42,664 nt of DNA from CAYZZU01 sp964483105 (GTDB taxonomy: Bacteria; CG2-30-53-67). This document shows, in pieces, positions 32,973-40,891 of the stretch (its first letter is position 1; every line of letters starts with the position of its first letter). The position numbers were made by a program, and so were the translations under genes. The notes beneath the pieces are model-generated. The model saw only the letters and a list, made by a program, of their open reading frames with translations. It was not told the DNA's origin and searched no databases. Location: contig CAYZZU010000022.1 of assembly GCA_964483105.1 (NCBI GenBank), positions 1 to 42,664 on the forward strand, written 5' to 3'.

Positions 32973-34201
32973 CGGAAAAGGTCCTGACCGCAAATTTTGA
33001 CAAGCCGGGTTCTCATACCCTTCCGGTGTACGAAAGGGGAGGTGGCTACAAAACTCTGCGGAGCGTCCTCGCCTCCCGGTCTCCTGAAGAGGTGATTCTC
33101 GAGGTGAAACGATCGAACCTCAGGGGACGGGGCGGGGCGGGGTTCCCGACCGGTATGAAGTGGGGGTTTGTTCCCAGGGAGAGTCCCCGGGAAAAATATC
33201 TCTGCGTCAATGCGGACGAAGGAGAACCCGGGACCTTCAAGGATCGCTACATCCTTGAGAAGGATCCCCACATGTTGCTGGAGGGGGTGATCCTCTCCGC
33301 CTATGCCATCGGGGCCGGAACAGCCTATCTCTATATTCGCCATGAGTTCATCCTGGCCGGTGAGCGGATGGAACAGGCCCTCTCCGAGGCCTATTCACGG
33401 GGCTATCTGGGACGAAACATCTTAGGGAGTGGCTTCGACCTCGACGTTCTGGTCCATTATGGCGCCGGCGCCTATATCTGCGGTGAGGAAACGGCGCTTT
33501 TGGAATCGATCGAGGGGAAGAAGGGCTGGCCCCGGGTGCGTCCCCCCTTTCCCGCCGTTGAGGGTCTCTTCGGCTGCCCTACCGTGATTAACAATGTGGA
33601 AACGCTGGCGAACGTGCCTCATATCCTGAAGAAGGGGGCCGAATGGTTTGCTTCCCTCGGAACGGAAACCGCCGGTGGGACCAAACTGTTTCCGATCAGC
33701 GGCAGGGTGAACCGTCCGGGGCTCTATGAACTGCCCATGGGGAGTTCTCTCAGGGGAATGATCGAAAACGAGGCGGGCGGAGTGATCGGAGGAAAGAAGA
33801 TCAAGGCGGTCATTCCGGGCGGAGCCTCCTGTCCGGTACTTTCCGAGGATGAGGTCGATGTCCCCATGGATTTCGATTCTCTTCGCGAGGCGGGTTCCAT
33901 GCTCGGATCGGGAGCTGTGATCGTACTGGACGAAGAGAGCTCCATGCTGGATATCCTCCTGAATCTGGAACGGTTTTTTGCAGGTGAATCATGCGGGCAA
34001 TGCACACCGTGTCGGGAGGGGACCCGTTGGGTTGTTCAGATACTGGAACGGGTTGCGGCGGGGAAGGGGACCCAGGAGGACCCGGATCTGCTCCTCGACA
34101 TTGCCGATCACATGGCGGGCCGGACGGTCTGTCCGCTGGGGGATGCCGCGGCCGGTCCGATCCGGAGTTTTGTCACGAAATTCCGGGAGGAATTTTTGTA
34201 A
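32969..34201 (+). CDS. nuoF: NADH-quinone oxidoreductase subunit F
   Basis: NADH-binding, FMN-containing 51-kDa subunit. 410 residues, with GRGGAGFPTGMKWGF (53-67), NADEGEPGTFKDR (81-93) and the N3 [4Fe-4S] ligands Cys342, Cys345, Cys348 (SCGQCTPCREG) and Cys388. The GTG start overlaps the nuoE stop. So NADH is the expected donor for this complex. Confidence 0.95.
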   Translation: MTEKVLTANFDKPGSHTLPVYERGGGYKTLRSVLASRSPEEVILEVKRSNLRGRGGAGFPTGMKWGFVPRESPREKYLCVNADEGEPGTFKDRYILEKDPHMLLEGVILSAYAIGAGTAYLYIRHEFILAGERMEQALSEAYSRGYLGRNILGSGFDLDVLVHYGAGAYICGEETALLESIEGKKGWPRVRPPFPAVEGLFGCPTVINNVETLANVPHILKKGAEWFASLGTETAGGTKLFPISGRVNRPGLYELPMGSSLRGMIENEAGGVIGGKKIKAVIPGGASCPVLSEDEVDVPMDFDSLREAGSMLGSGAVIVLDEESSMLDILLNLERFFAGESCGQCTPCREGTRWVVQILERVAAGKGTQEDPDLLLDIADHMAGRTVCPLGDAAAGPIRSFVTKFREEFL

Positions 34202-34218
34202 AGAGAGAGGCAAAACAT

Positions 34219-34274
34219 TGAACCACGGGGAACACCTGATAAAAAATATTTACACAGAGAAACCGAAGGCACAG
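34219..34274. repeat. degenerate 'ACACAGAGAA' type repeat inside the nuo operon
   Basis: The 88-bp gap between nuoF and nuoG, the widest in the operon, contains AACCACGGGGAACAC and ACACAGAGAAACC. It resembles the dispersed 'accacagagaacacagag' repeats seen between genes in many environmental genomes. It separates two genes that are usually tightly spaced. Confidence 0.4.
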
Positions 34275-34289
34275 TAGAAGGATCCATAG

Positions 34290-35828
34290 ATGCCCACCCT
34301 CACCATTGACAACCGGGAAATCGCTGTTGATCCGGGTACAACCGTCATGCAGGCGGCGGACCGATTGGGAATCCATATCCCCCGTTTTTGTTATCACCCC
34401 GGTCTCTCCTCCGTGGGAAGCTGCCGGATGTGCATGGTGGAGATCGAAAAACTGCCCAAACTGCAGACTGCGTGTACCACTCCCGTGGTGGACGGGATGA
34501 GGGTCCATACGGATACGGATCCGGTCCGGGACGCAAGGAGAAGCATCCTGGAGTTTCTCCTGATCAACCATCCCATTGACTGTCCCATCTGCGACAAGGC
34601 CGGGGAATGTCTTCTCCAGGACTATTATATGGAATACGGACTCTACACGAGCCGTTTCCTTGAGGAACGGTGGAAGAAACGGAAGGTCCATGTCCTGGGA
34701 CCGACCCTCATCATGGATGAGGAACGATGCGTTCTCTGCTCAAGATGTGTTCGTTTTTTCGAGGAAATCTCCGGAGTGAAGCGACTCGGGATTTTTCAGA
34801 GAGGCGCGGAGTCGGTTCTTTCCACCTGTTCCGGTGAAAGGCTGGAGGATCCGTATTGCGGAAATGTGGTGGATCTCTGTCCGGTCGGCGCCCTGACCGA
34901 TCGGGATTTCCGGTTCCAGCAGCGGGTCTGGTTTCTCCGGCAGGGAGACTCGGTCTGCCCCTTTTGCGCCCGGGGGTGCGGCATTGTCGTGGACTATAAC
35001 CTGGAGAGCGATATTCAGAAGAACGATCGGCGGGTCTACCGGTTCCGCCCCCGTTACAATCCTGAGGTGAATGGACACTGGATCTGTGATACCGGACGGT
35101 ATGGCTACAAGGCTCTCGACAGCTCCGACCGGATCACAGAGCCGATGCTTCGGGAGGGGAAACGCCTGGTTCCGGCTGGTTGGGAACGTATCCTCAAACG
35201 GGCGGCCCTCCGGATCCGGGAAATCCTGAACCGGAAGGGACCGGACCGGATCGGGGTGATCATCTATCCGTCGGTTACCTGTGAAACGGCGGAAGTCGCC
35301 ATGAGTCTCTTCGGGAAGGTATTGGGAATCCGTCTGATCGGCGCCGGGTTTGCGGTGGATTCCACTGCGTATGAGGATTCCATCCTGATCCGCGCGGACC
35401 GTTTCCCGAACCGGTACGGGCTGAAACTCGCCGGAGAGGCCGCCGGCATTGAGTCGGCTTCGGCGGAGCGGGTTGTGAGAGCCTGGACGGAAGGGTTGCT
35501 CGATCTCCTCTATGTGATCGGTGACGACCTGCCGGTGCTGCTCGATCCCTCCCGCCCGACTCGGATTCCGCCGGGGGAAGGGATCCTGATCCTGCAGAAG
35601 AGTACGGCCGGTCCCGAGGACGAGTCCGCGCGGATCATCCTTCCCGCGGCCCAGTCGATTGAAGAGGGGGGGACTTTCCTGAATTTTGAGGGGAAGAGAC
35701 AGTCGTTTCCCGCCGTGATCCCATGCGCCGGGGAGGCGCTCCCCGGCGTAGAGATCCTCAACCGGTTGTTATGTGCCCTGGAGCGGGTGCAGAACTCCCG
35801 GGAGTCAAAAAGGATCGATTCACGATGA
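34290..35828 (+). CDS. nuoG: NADH-quinone oxidoreductase subunit G (short form)
   Basis: Large Fe-S subunit, but only 512 residues (usual bacterial NuoG is about 680-910), with most of the molybdopterin-like C-terminal domain missing. Ligand sets visible: [2Fe-2S] Cys34, 45, 48, 62; His94, Cys98, 101, 107; Cys147, 150, 153, 197; and an N7-type set Cys223, 226, 230, 266. The reading frame is open and its stop overlaps nuoH as ATGA, so the short length is natural and not a frameshift at the end. Confidence 0.9.
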   Translation: MPTLTIDNREIAVDPGTTVMQAADRLGIHIPRFCYHPGLSSVGSCRMCMVEIEKLPKLQTACTTPVVDGMRVHTDTDPVRDARRSILEFLLINHPIDCPICDKAGECLLQDYYMEYGLYTSRFLEERWKKRKVHVLGPTLIMDEERCVLCSRCVRFFEEISGVKRLGIFQRGAESVLSTCSGERLEDPYCGNVVDLCPVGALTDRDFRFQQRVWFLRQGDSVCPFCARGCGIVVDYNLESDIQKNDRRVYRFRPRYNPEVNGHWICDTGRYGYKALDSSDRITEPMLREGKRLVPAGWERILKRAALRIREILNRKGPDRIGVIIYPSVTCETAEVAMSLFGKVLGIRLIGAGFAVDSTAYEDSILIRADRFPNRYGLKLAGEAAGIESASAERVVRAWTEGLLDLLYVIGDDLPVLLDPSRPTRIPPGEGILILQKSTAGPEDESARIILPAAQSIEEGGTFLNFEGKRQSFPAVIPCAGEALPGVEILNRLLCALERVQNSRESKRIDSR

Positions 35829-36904
35829 CGGTGTGTATCCTTTTCATCAAGATCGCTTTCCTTCTCGGGTTCCTGATGTCCATGGGGGCCCTGCTCACCT
35901 GGGTGGAACGCAAGCAGAGTGCCCTGATGCAGGACCGGATCGGCGCCAATCGCGCGGAGATCCTCGGCCTCAGACTTTTGGGACTCTTCCATCCGCTGGC
36001 CGACGCGATCAAACTCCTGACCAAGGAAGACTTTGTACCGCCGGCGGGGAACCGCTTTGTTCATACCTTGGCCCCCTTTATTGCCTTGACCACCGCCCTG
36101 GCAGGATTTGCCGTGATCCCCTTCGGTCCGCCTCTCCATCTTTCGGGACGGGTGATTTCCCTGCAGGTGGCCGACATCCCGGCCGGCATCCTTTTTGTTT
36201 TCGTCGCCACGGGGCTCTCCATCTACGGTGTGATCCTGGCGGGGTGGTCCTCCAATAACAAATACGCCCTCCTCGGGGCGCTGCGGGGGGCCGCCCAGAC
36301 GATCTCCTACGAGGTCTCCATGGGGCTCTCCGTGATCGGAGTGCTGATGGTCTACGGATCGCTCCGGCTTTCGGAGATCGCCCACGCGCAGGGGGACCTC
36401 CTCTTCGGTCTGATCCCCCGCTGGGGGGTATGGGTTCAACCCCTCGGTTTCCTGATCTTTCTCACGGCAGCCGTGGCGGAGACCCGGCGGATCCCCTTTG
36501 ACGTTCCGGAAGGGGAATCGGAGATTGTAGGCTATTTCGTGGAATACAGCGGCATGAAATTCGGGATGATGTGGTTAGGGGAATTCGTGGAGATCGTGGT
36601 CATGGCCGGATTGATCACCACACTTTATTTCGGCGGGTGGCAGGTCCCTTATCTTTCAGCATCGGGATTCCTCTTTCCCGGTGGAATGGAATGGAGTATT
36701 TCTCCGGGGTGCGTGATGTTCCTCCGGATCTTTTCTTTTCTTGGTAAAGTGGCCTTTTTCTGCTGGTTGCAGATGTTGGTCCGGTGGACTCTTCCCCGGT
36801 TCCGTTATGACCAGATCATGCGGCTCGGCTGGAAGGGCCTTCTTCCACTGTCGCTGATCAATATCATTGTGACAGGTGTTGTCATCCTGCTTCTGGACCG
36901 GTAA
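35825..36904 (+). CDS. nuoH: NADH-quinone oxidoreductase subunit H
   Basis: Membrane subunit that helps form the quinone cavity. 359 residues, about eight hydrophobic segments, with WVERKQSALMQDRIGANRA, VAETRRIPFDVPEGESEIV and VEYSGMKFGMMWLGEF. The start at 35825 overlaps the nuoG stop as ATGA; a longer frame from 35723 is a shadow of nuoG. Confidence 0.95.
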   Translation: MTVCILFIKIAFLLGFLMSMGALLTWVERKQSALMQDRIGANRAEILGLRLLGLFHPLADAIKLLTKEDFVPPAGNRFVHTLAPFIALTTALAGFAVIPFGPPLHLSGRVISLQVADIPAGILFVFVATGLSIYGVILAGWSSNNKYALLGALRGAAQTISYEVSMGLSVIGVLMVYGSLRLSEIAHAQGDLLFGLIPRWGVWVQPLGFLIFLTAAVAETRRIPFDVPEGESEIVGYFVEYSGMKFGMMWLGEFVEIVVMAGLITTLYFGGWQVPYLSASGFLFPGGMEWSISPGCVMFLRIFSFLGKVAFFCWLQMLVRWTLPRFRYDQIMRLGWKGLLPLSLINIIVTGVVILLLDR

Positions 36905-36906
36905 AG

Positions 36907-36931
36907 AATCCACGCCCGGAAGGCGTGGATT
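36907..36931. repeat. perfect 10-bp inverted repeat between nuoH and nuoI
   Basis: AATCCACGCC (36907-36916) and GGCGTGGATT (36922-36931) with a five-base loop form a strong hairpin immediately after the nuoH stop. No T-run follows, so it is more likely an mRNA processing or stability element than a terminator; this is inference. Confidence 0.6.
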
Positions 36932-36946
36932 GGATGGACTGCGAAG

Positions 36947-37483
36947 ATGGAAACGAAAACAGGCGGAAAAAACAGACTCAACCTGCTGGAACGCCTTTAT
37001 CTGTTGGAAGTGATCAAGGGGCTATGGATTACCGGTTCTCATTTCTTTCAAAACCTCTTCATGCATACGGCACATCTCTTCGGGCTGATAAAGGGGCAGG
37101 GTAAAACGGTTACAATCCGGTATCCCGAAGAGCGTCGGACCATCCCCATGGGATACCGTTCCCGTCATCGTCTGCTGAGGCGGGAGGACGGCTCCCCGAA
37201 GTGCGTCGCCTGCATGCTCTGCGCCACCATCTGTCCCGCCCGGTGTATTCATATCCGGGCCGGAGAGAGTCCCGACCCCTCAATCGAGAAGGTCGCCGTG
37301 GAGTTCGATATCGTGGTGGACCGGTGCGTCATGTGCGGCTTCTGCGAGGAAGCCTGTCCGGTGGACGCCATCCGGATGGACACGGGTGTCGTTGAAATGT
37401 CCGCCTGTGATCGTGGGGATTTCGTGGATCGGATCGATGTCCTTCTGGGCCGGGAAGCGGGGAAGGACCAGCGGCCGTTTTGA
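36947..37483 (+). CDS. nuoI: NADH-quinone oxidoreductase subunit I
   Basis: Ferredoxin-like subunit linking NuoG to NuoB. 178 residues with two [4Fe-4S] sets: Cys86, 89, 92, 96 (CVACMLCATICPARC) and Cys127, 130, 133, 137 (CVMCGFCEEACP). This is the last nuo gene: nuoJ, K, L, M and N do not follow, and the next gene comes head-on with only one base between the stop codons. Confidence 0.95.
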   Translation: METKTGGKNRLNLLERLYLLEVIKGLWITGSHFFQNLFMHTAHLFGLIKGQGKTVTIRYPEERRTIPMGYRSRHRLLRREDGSPKCVACMLCATICPARCIHIRAGESPDPSIEKVAVEFDIVVDRCVMCGFCEEACPVDAIRMDTGVVEMSACDRGDFVDRIDVLLGREAGKDQRPF

Positions 37484-37484
37484 G

Positions 37485-38102
37485 TTACTTTTCGGTCGTG
37501 GCCGGCGGTTTTCCCGATCTCTTTTCGAAAGGTTTGGCCAGGACTACATCCTTTGCATTCGCCTTGCCGAGGAGGGTGTTGAAGCGGTCGAAGAAAGCCA
37601 CATAGGATTTCTCGGAATCGTGCTTCTTCAAGAGAGGATCTTCCCGGCAGAGGCGGATAAACTCCAGCGCGAGAGTGATCATCCGCTGTCTCTGTTCCCG
37701 CCGGCTCAGTTTCAGCCACTCCGGTGACACCATCACATCGAGACGCGCGGTTTTGTACTCCTCGAGATAGACATCGTTCACGGCGGCCCACCGGAGGTAG
37801 TCTCCGAGGATCTTCCGGGCGATCTCCTGCGCGCGCGCATGGAACGTCTCTTTGACAAAACGGGCGGCCTTCTTGAAGACCCATCCCTCTCTTTGATCCT
37901 CCAGCCGGACCTTCCACCATTGTTTTGAGGATCCGATGGCCGGGAGAAGATCTCCCTTCTTCACGGTGGTGACGATCTTGTGTTGTACGCCCGGTCGGCT
38001 ACGGACGTTGACCCGCGACGCCGTGATCCGGATCCAGCCGGCAAAGGCGATATGGGGAAGGACGAGAAGGCAAATGAGGACCAGGAAGATTCCTTTAGTC
38101 AT
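37485..38102 (-). CDS. Exported bacterial SH3-domain protein
   Basis: 205 residues: a signal peptide (about 1-21, ending AFA), then a bacterial SH3 domain (about 22-85: ITASRVNVRSRPG, GDLLPAIG, WWKVRLEDQREGWVFKKAARF). A charged helical region without a recognised domain makes up the rest. Such domains bind cell-wall peptides, so a periplasmic or envelope role is likely. Own promoter at 38141-38169. Its stop is one base from that of nuoI, so the two transcripts overlap at their 3' ends. Confidence 0.8.
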   Translation of the reverse strand: MTKGIFLVLICLLVLPHIAFAGWIRITASRVNVRSRPGVQHKIVTTVKKGDLLPAIGSSKQWWKVRLEDQREGWVFKKAARFVKETFHARAQEIARKILGDYLRWAAVNDVYLEEYKTARLDVMVSPEWLKLSRREQRQRMITLALEFIRLCREDPLLKKHDSEKSYVAFFDRFNTLLGKANAKDVVLAKPFEKRSGKPPATTEK

Positions 38103-38140
38103 GGTTTCACAAGGTTGGTCGGGTTTTGATTCTGATTTCC

Positions 38141-38169
38141 ATCATAGGGAATTTATGCCACCCGGTCAA
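38141..38169 (-). promoter_or_regulatory. sigma-70 promoter of the SH3 protein gene
   Basis: On the minus strand TTGACC (38164-38169), 17 bases, TATGAT (38141-38146); the leader would be about 30 nt. Confidence 0.65.
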
Positions 38170-38199
38170 GAAAATTGAAGAGGCACGCCCGGGGCCTTA

Positions 38200-38228
38200 T
38201 TGACAGGGGAGAGGGAGTATTGTAGAGT
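38200..38228 (+). promoter_or_regulatory. sigma-70 promoter abutting the dehydratase-type gene
   Basis: TTGACA (38200-38205), 17 bases, TAGAGT (38223-38228). Only seven bases lie between the -10 box and the ATG at 38236, so transcription would start at or within a base or two of the start codon. Confidence 0.6.
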
Positions 38229-38235
38229 ATGCGCC

Positions 38236-39219
38236 ATGTCGAGGGACCGGGTCGGATTTACAACCAGCATTCCCGTGGAGGTTCTGATTGCCGCGGATCG
38301 CGTTCCGATCGATCTGAATAACATCTTCATCGAAGATGCGGAGGCGATCCGGCGGGTTGAGGAGGCCGAAGTCCGGGGGTTTCCCAGAAACACCTGCGGC
38401 TGGATCAAGGGGATTTATTCCGCGGTACGTACCGGAAGAATCCGTGAGGTGATTGCTGTAACACAGGGGGATTGCAGCAATACCCATGCCCTCATGGAGG
38501 TTTTTGAGGAAGAAGGGGTGAAGATCTTCCCTTTCGCCTATCCCTATCATCGCGACCGCGAGCTTCTTCGGCTTCAAATCGAGAAAATGATCGACCATTT
38601 CGGAACCACCTGGGAGAAGGTGGAGGAGGTACGGAAAAATCTCGATCGGATTCGGAGGAAAATCCGGAGAATCGATTCGGAAACCTGGGAGGGAAATCGG
38701 GTAACCGGACTGGAAAACCACTATTACCAGGTTTGCGCGAGCGATTTCAGGGGAGATCCAGAATGCTACGAACACGACCTGGATTCTTTGCTGGAAGAGG
38801 TTCGGGAGCGTTCTCCGTTTTCCGAAGGTCCGCGGCTCGGTTTCATCGGGGTCCCCCCGATCCTTCAGGGGGTTTACGAGTTCATTGAGGAAATGGGGGG
38901 ACGCGTGGTCTTCAACGAAGTACAGCGCCAATTCTCCATGCCTTATCCGGGCAACGATATTGTGGACCAGTATCTGCGTTATACCTATCCGTACAGTGTG
39001 TTCGGCCGGATTGAGGATATCCGGTCCGAGATCGAACGGCGAAACATCCAGGGAATCATCCATTACGTGCAGGCCTTCTGCTTTCGCCAGATTGAGGACA
39101 TGCTCTTCCGGAAGCGTCTTTCCGTCCCCCTGTTGACCCTGGAAGGGGACAGACCCGGATCGCTGGATCAGAGAACCCGGATCCGCATCGAGGCCTTTCT
39201 CGAGATGCTGCAAAATTGA
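38236..39219 (+). CDS. 2-hydroxyacyl-CoA dehydratase-type (HgdB/BcrC/double-cubane) Fe-S protein
   Basis: 327 residues of the 2-hydroxyglutaryl-CoA dehydratase D-component fold. The three expected cluster cysteines are at Cys54 (RNTCGWIKG), Cys80 (QGDCSNTHA) and Cys282 (QAFCFRQIED). True dehydratases need a second subunit and an ATP-dependent activator (HgdC type); neither is adjacent. Single-gene relatives include double-cubane cluster proteins, so the substrate is open. ATG at 38236 has no ribosome site and sits at the predicted transcription start. A TTG at 38200 in frame is part of the promoter and is unlikely as a start. Confidence 0.8.
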   Translation: MSRDRVGFTTSIPVEVLIAADRVPIDLNNIFIEDAEAIRRVEEAEVRGFPRNTCGWIKGIYSAVRTGRIREVIAVTQGDCSNTHALMEVFEEEGVKIFPFAYPYHRDRELLRLQIEKMIDHFGTTWEKVEEVRKNLDRIRRKIRRIDSETWEGNRVTGLENHYYQVCASDFRGDPECYEHDLDSLLEEVRERSPFSEGPRLGFIGVPPILQGVYEFIEEMGGRVVFNEVQRQFSMPYPGNDIVDQYLRYTYPYSVFGRIEDIRSEIERRNIQGIIHYVQAFCFRQIEDMLFRKRLSVPLLTLEGDRPGSLDQRTRIRIEAFLEMLQN

Positions 39220-39296
39220 GGGACACTGTTCGGGGAAGGGTGGAAAGCGTGTTTCGAAACCATTGCGTTTTGGAGAATACCCACGACGGGGGAGTG

Positions 39297-40202
39297 ATGC
39301 GACATCGGATCGGTTTCAGTCAGGCCTTGCGAATCTTTTGCATACTTTTTTTGATCCTTTCCGGGGCAGGCGAGGTGAAAGCGGAGAAGAGGGTTCAGAG
39401 CACCGGTATCGGCGTGATCTTGAACGAAGATGTGGCCTCCGCCCGGGACCGGGCGCTCAAAAAGGCCTTTGAAAACGCCCTGCAGGAGTTGATCGCCGGT
39501 CTCTATCCTTTTGCGGATATCACGAATTTCGACCGTGCGGTTAAAGAGGTTCTTGCAACGGATCCTCTTGAATTTATCGACCGGTACCGCATCCTCCTGG
39601 ATTCCCGGGAAGAGAATCTCTACAAGGTGGAGGTGGAGGCCTGGGTTTCCGAAGACAAGGTCAACAGGCGGCTCTCCGAGGCCGGGTTGATCCGGTACGA
39701 AGGGAAGGTCCTGAAACTCGGGATCCTGATCCGAAGCCGCACTGATGATGCCGACCTCGAGAGGCTTTTCACGGAGGGAAATCCGGATTTGACTTCCTTT
39801 GCCGCCCGGCAATACCGAATGCGGGGATTTGAGGTTTCCGACGGTCCGGTCTCCGTGGATCAGGACGCGAAAGGTTTCGAGAAGCTGCGTGTCAACAATC
39901 AACTGACCGCGATGCAAGGGAGGCGCCTTGGCGCCGATGCGATCGTACTTGGACAGGTCGAAATCAGCGGAGATCGGGACCGGGAGCTCACCAGTCGTCC
40001 GGACGGATATCATGTCTCCCTGTGGGTTCGCGGCGTCCGGTCCAGTGATGCCGCCCTGCTTGGAATCCGGGAAAAGGAAATGTTCATCAAATCGGATACC
40101 TCCGACGCCATGGTCCTGCAGTTGATCCGTCAGGATCTGGATTCTCTCCTGGCCGCCCTTGGCTCGGATATCCGGAAGAATCTGGAGGAGAAAACCCCTT
40201 GA
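39297..40202 (+). CDS. Exported FlgT-like/LPP20-type protein
   Basis: 301 residues with an N-terminal signal peptide (about 1-29, ending VKA). The mature N-terminus has EDVASARDRALKKAFENALQELIAG, the repeat-like helix seen in FlgT N-terminal and LPP20-type lipoprotein domains, followed by mixed alpha/beta sequence (LKLGILIRSR; LGADAIVLGQVEIS) like the later FlgT domains. FlgT belongs to the flagellar H-ring, but no flagellar genes are here, so the role is unknown. ATG at 39297 follows GGGGGAG. Confidence 0.65.
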   Translation: MRHRIGFSQALRIFCILFLILSGAGEVKAEKRVQSTGIGVILNEDVASARDRALKKAFENALQELIAGLYPFADITNFDRAVKEVLATDPLEFIDRYRILLDSREENLYKVEVEAWVSEDKVNRRLSEAGLIRYEGKVLKLGILIRSRTDDADLERLFTEGNPDLTSFAARQYRMRGFEVSDGPVSVDQDAKGFEKLRVNNQLTAMQGRRLGADAIVLGQVEISGDRDRELTSRPDGYHVSLWVRGVRSSDAALLGIREKEMFIKSDTSDAMVLQLIRQDLDSLLAALGSDIRKNLEEKTP

Positions 40203-40227
40203 CATTGCCTGACTGATCCAGTAATTT
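40199..40227 (+). promoter_or_regulatory. sigma-70 promoter of tRNA-Met
   Basis: TTGACA (40199-40204, overlapping the preceding stop codon), 17 bases, TAATTT (40222-40227). Transcription would start about 60 nt before the mature tRNA 5' end. Confidence 0.6.
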
Positions 40228-40294
40228 GTTTACTCCCAAAACGGGAAGAGACGGATAAATCCAGTCCTGAATCTCACAACACTTCCAGATCGGA

Positions 40295-40371
40295 GGCGGT
40301 GTAGCTCAGTTGGTCAGAGCATACGGCTCATATCCGTAGAGTCGCTGGTTCGAGTCCAGCCACCGCCACCA
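40295..40371 (+). tRNA. tRNA-Met (CAT)
   Basis: A 77-nt cloverleaf: acceptor GGCGGTG/CACCGCC, D-arm TAGCTCAGTTGGTCAGAGCA, anticodon stem TACGG/CCGTA with loop CTCATAT (anticodon CAT) and T-arm CTGG-TTCGAGT-CCAG. CCA is encoded. The G1-C72 pair and sequence match elongator tRNA-Met; a lysidine-modified tRNA-Ile would share the anticodon but is less likely. Confidence 0.95.
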
Positions 40372-40403
40372 ATTTTTTTTGTTGCTACGCAACAAAAAAA
40401 ATT
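40371..40403. repeat. perfect 15-bp inverted repeat directly after tRNA-Met
   Basis: AATTTTTTTTGTTGC (40371-40385) and its exact complement (40389-40403) flank TAC. The left arm starts on the last base of the tRNA CCA end. The T-run lies in the 5' arm, unlike a normal intrinsic terminator, though it could still end tRNA transcription. Just after it come GCCC-AAA-GGGC and two CGAAG copies (40409-40428). Confidence 0.7.
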
Positions 40404-40440
40404 GCCGCGACGAAGCCCAAAGGGCGAAGGCGGGCTGAAA

Positions 40441-40686
40441 ATGGATTTCTATTACGTCTATATTCTGCAATCGGAAGAAAATCGAAATCAGTATTACACC
40501 GGATTTACTAAAAACCTCACTAACCGTCTGAAATCCCATAATGCAGGCCGTTGTCCCCATACGGCAAAATACATTCCCTGGAAGATCAAGACCTCTATCG
40601 CCTTCACCGACCGGCAAAAAGCGCTCGACTTCGAAGCATACTTGAAATCTCCCTCTGGACGAGCCTTCGCTATAAAACGTCTGTAA
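40441..40686 (+). CDS. Small GIY-YIG nuclease-domain protein
   Basis: An 81-residue single-domain GIY-YIG protein of the UPF0213/UvrC-N type. Motif YVYIL (5-9) and YYTGFT (18-23) correspond to GIY and YIG; Arg29 and Glu65 (FEAYLKS) are the catalytic positions, and the ending SGRAFAIKRL is typical. ATG at 40441 begins the domain. It follows tRNA-Met and the inverted repeat by 37 bp. Stand-alone members often lie near tRNA genes and may be selfish; the cellular role is unknown. Confidence 0.85.
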   Translation: MDFYYVYILQSEENRNQYYTGFTKNLTNRLKSHNAGRCPHTAKYIPWKIKTSIAFTDRQKALDFEAYLKSPSGRAFAIKRL

Positions 40687-40835
40687 TAGTTTTTCAACAT
40701 ACCTCCCAATCGGTGTATCACCTCTGTGTTTTCGAGGGGTTACGTGATTTTGCAAAATGTTTGTCACTGGTGTTGCCCCCCTGCCGAAAAGCCTTGCTAT
40801 GACTGGGTGGTGGCTGGAGTACTTTTGGGGTTGCT

Positions 40836-40862
40836 AAAAAAAGCGGCCCCTGGTTGGGGCCG
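40836..40862 (-). terminator. intrinsic terminator of the PEP-CTERM gene
   Basis: CGGCCCC (40844-40850) and GGGGCCG (40856-40862) form a GC-rich stem with loop TGGTT. On the minus strand it is followed by seven T (the A-run 40836-40842). It is 30 bp past the stop codon. Confidence 0.85.
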
Positions 40863-40891
40863 TCGTGTGGGTGTCTGAAAGGGAAGGGTGA

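Noticed and set aside
40306..40767. Minus-strand frame ending in WWRWLDSNQRLYGYEPYALTN
   Set aside because: Its C-terminus is the antisense translation of tRNA-Met, a known false-protein pattern, and it also crosses the GIY-YIG gene.
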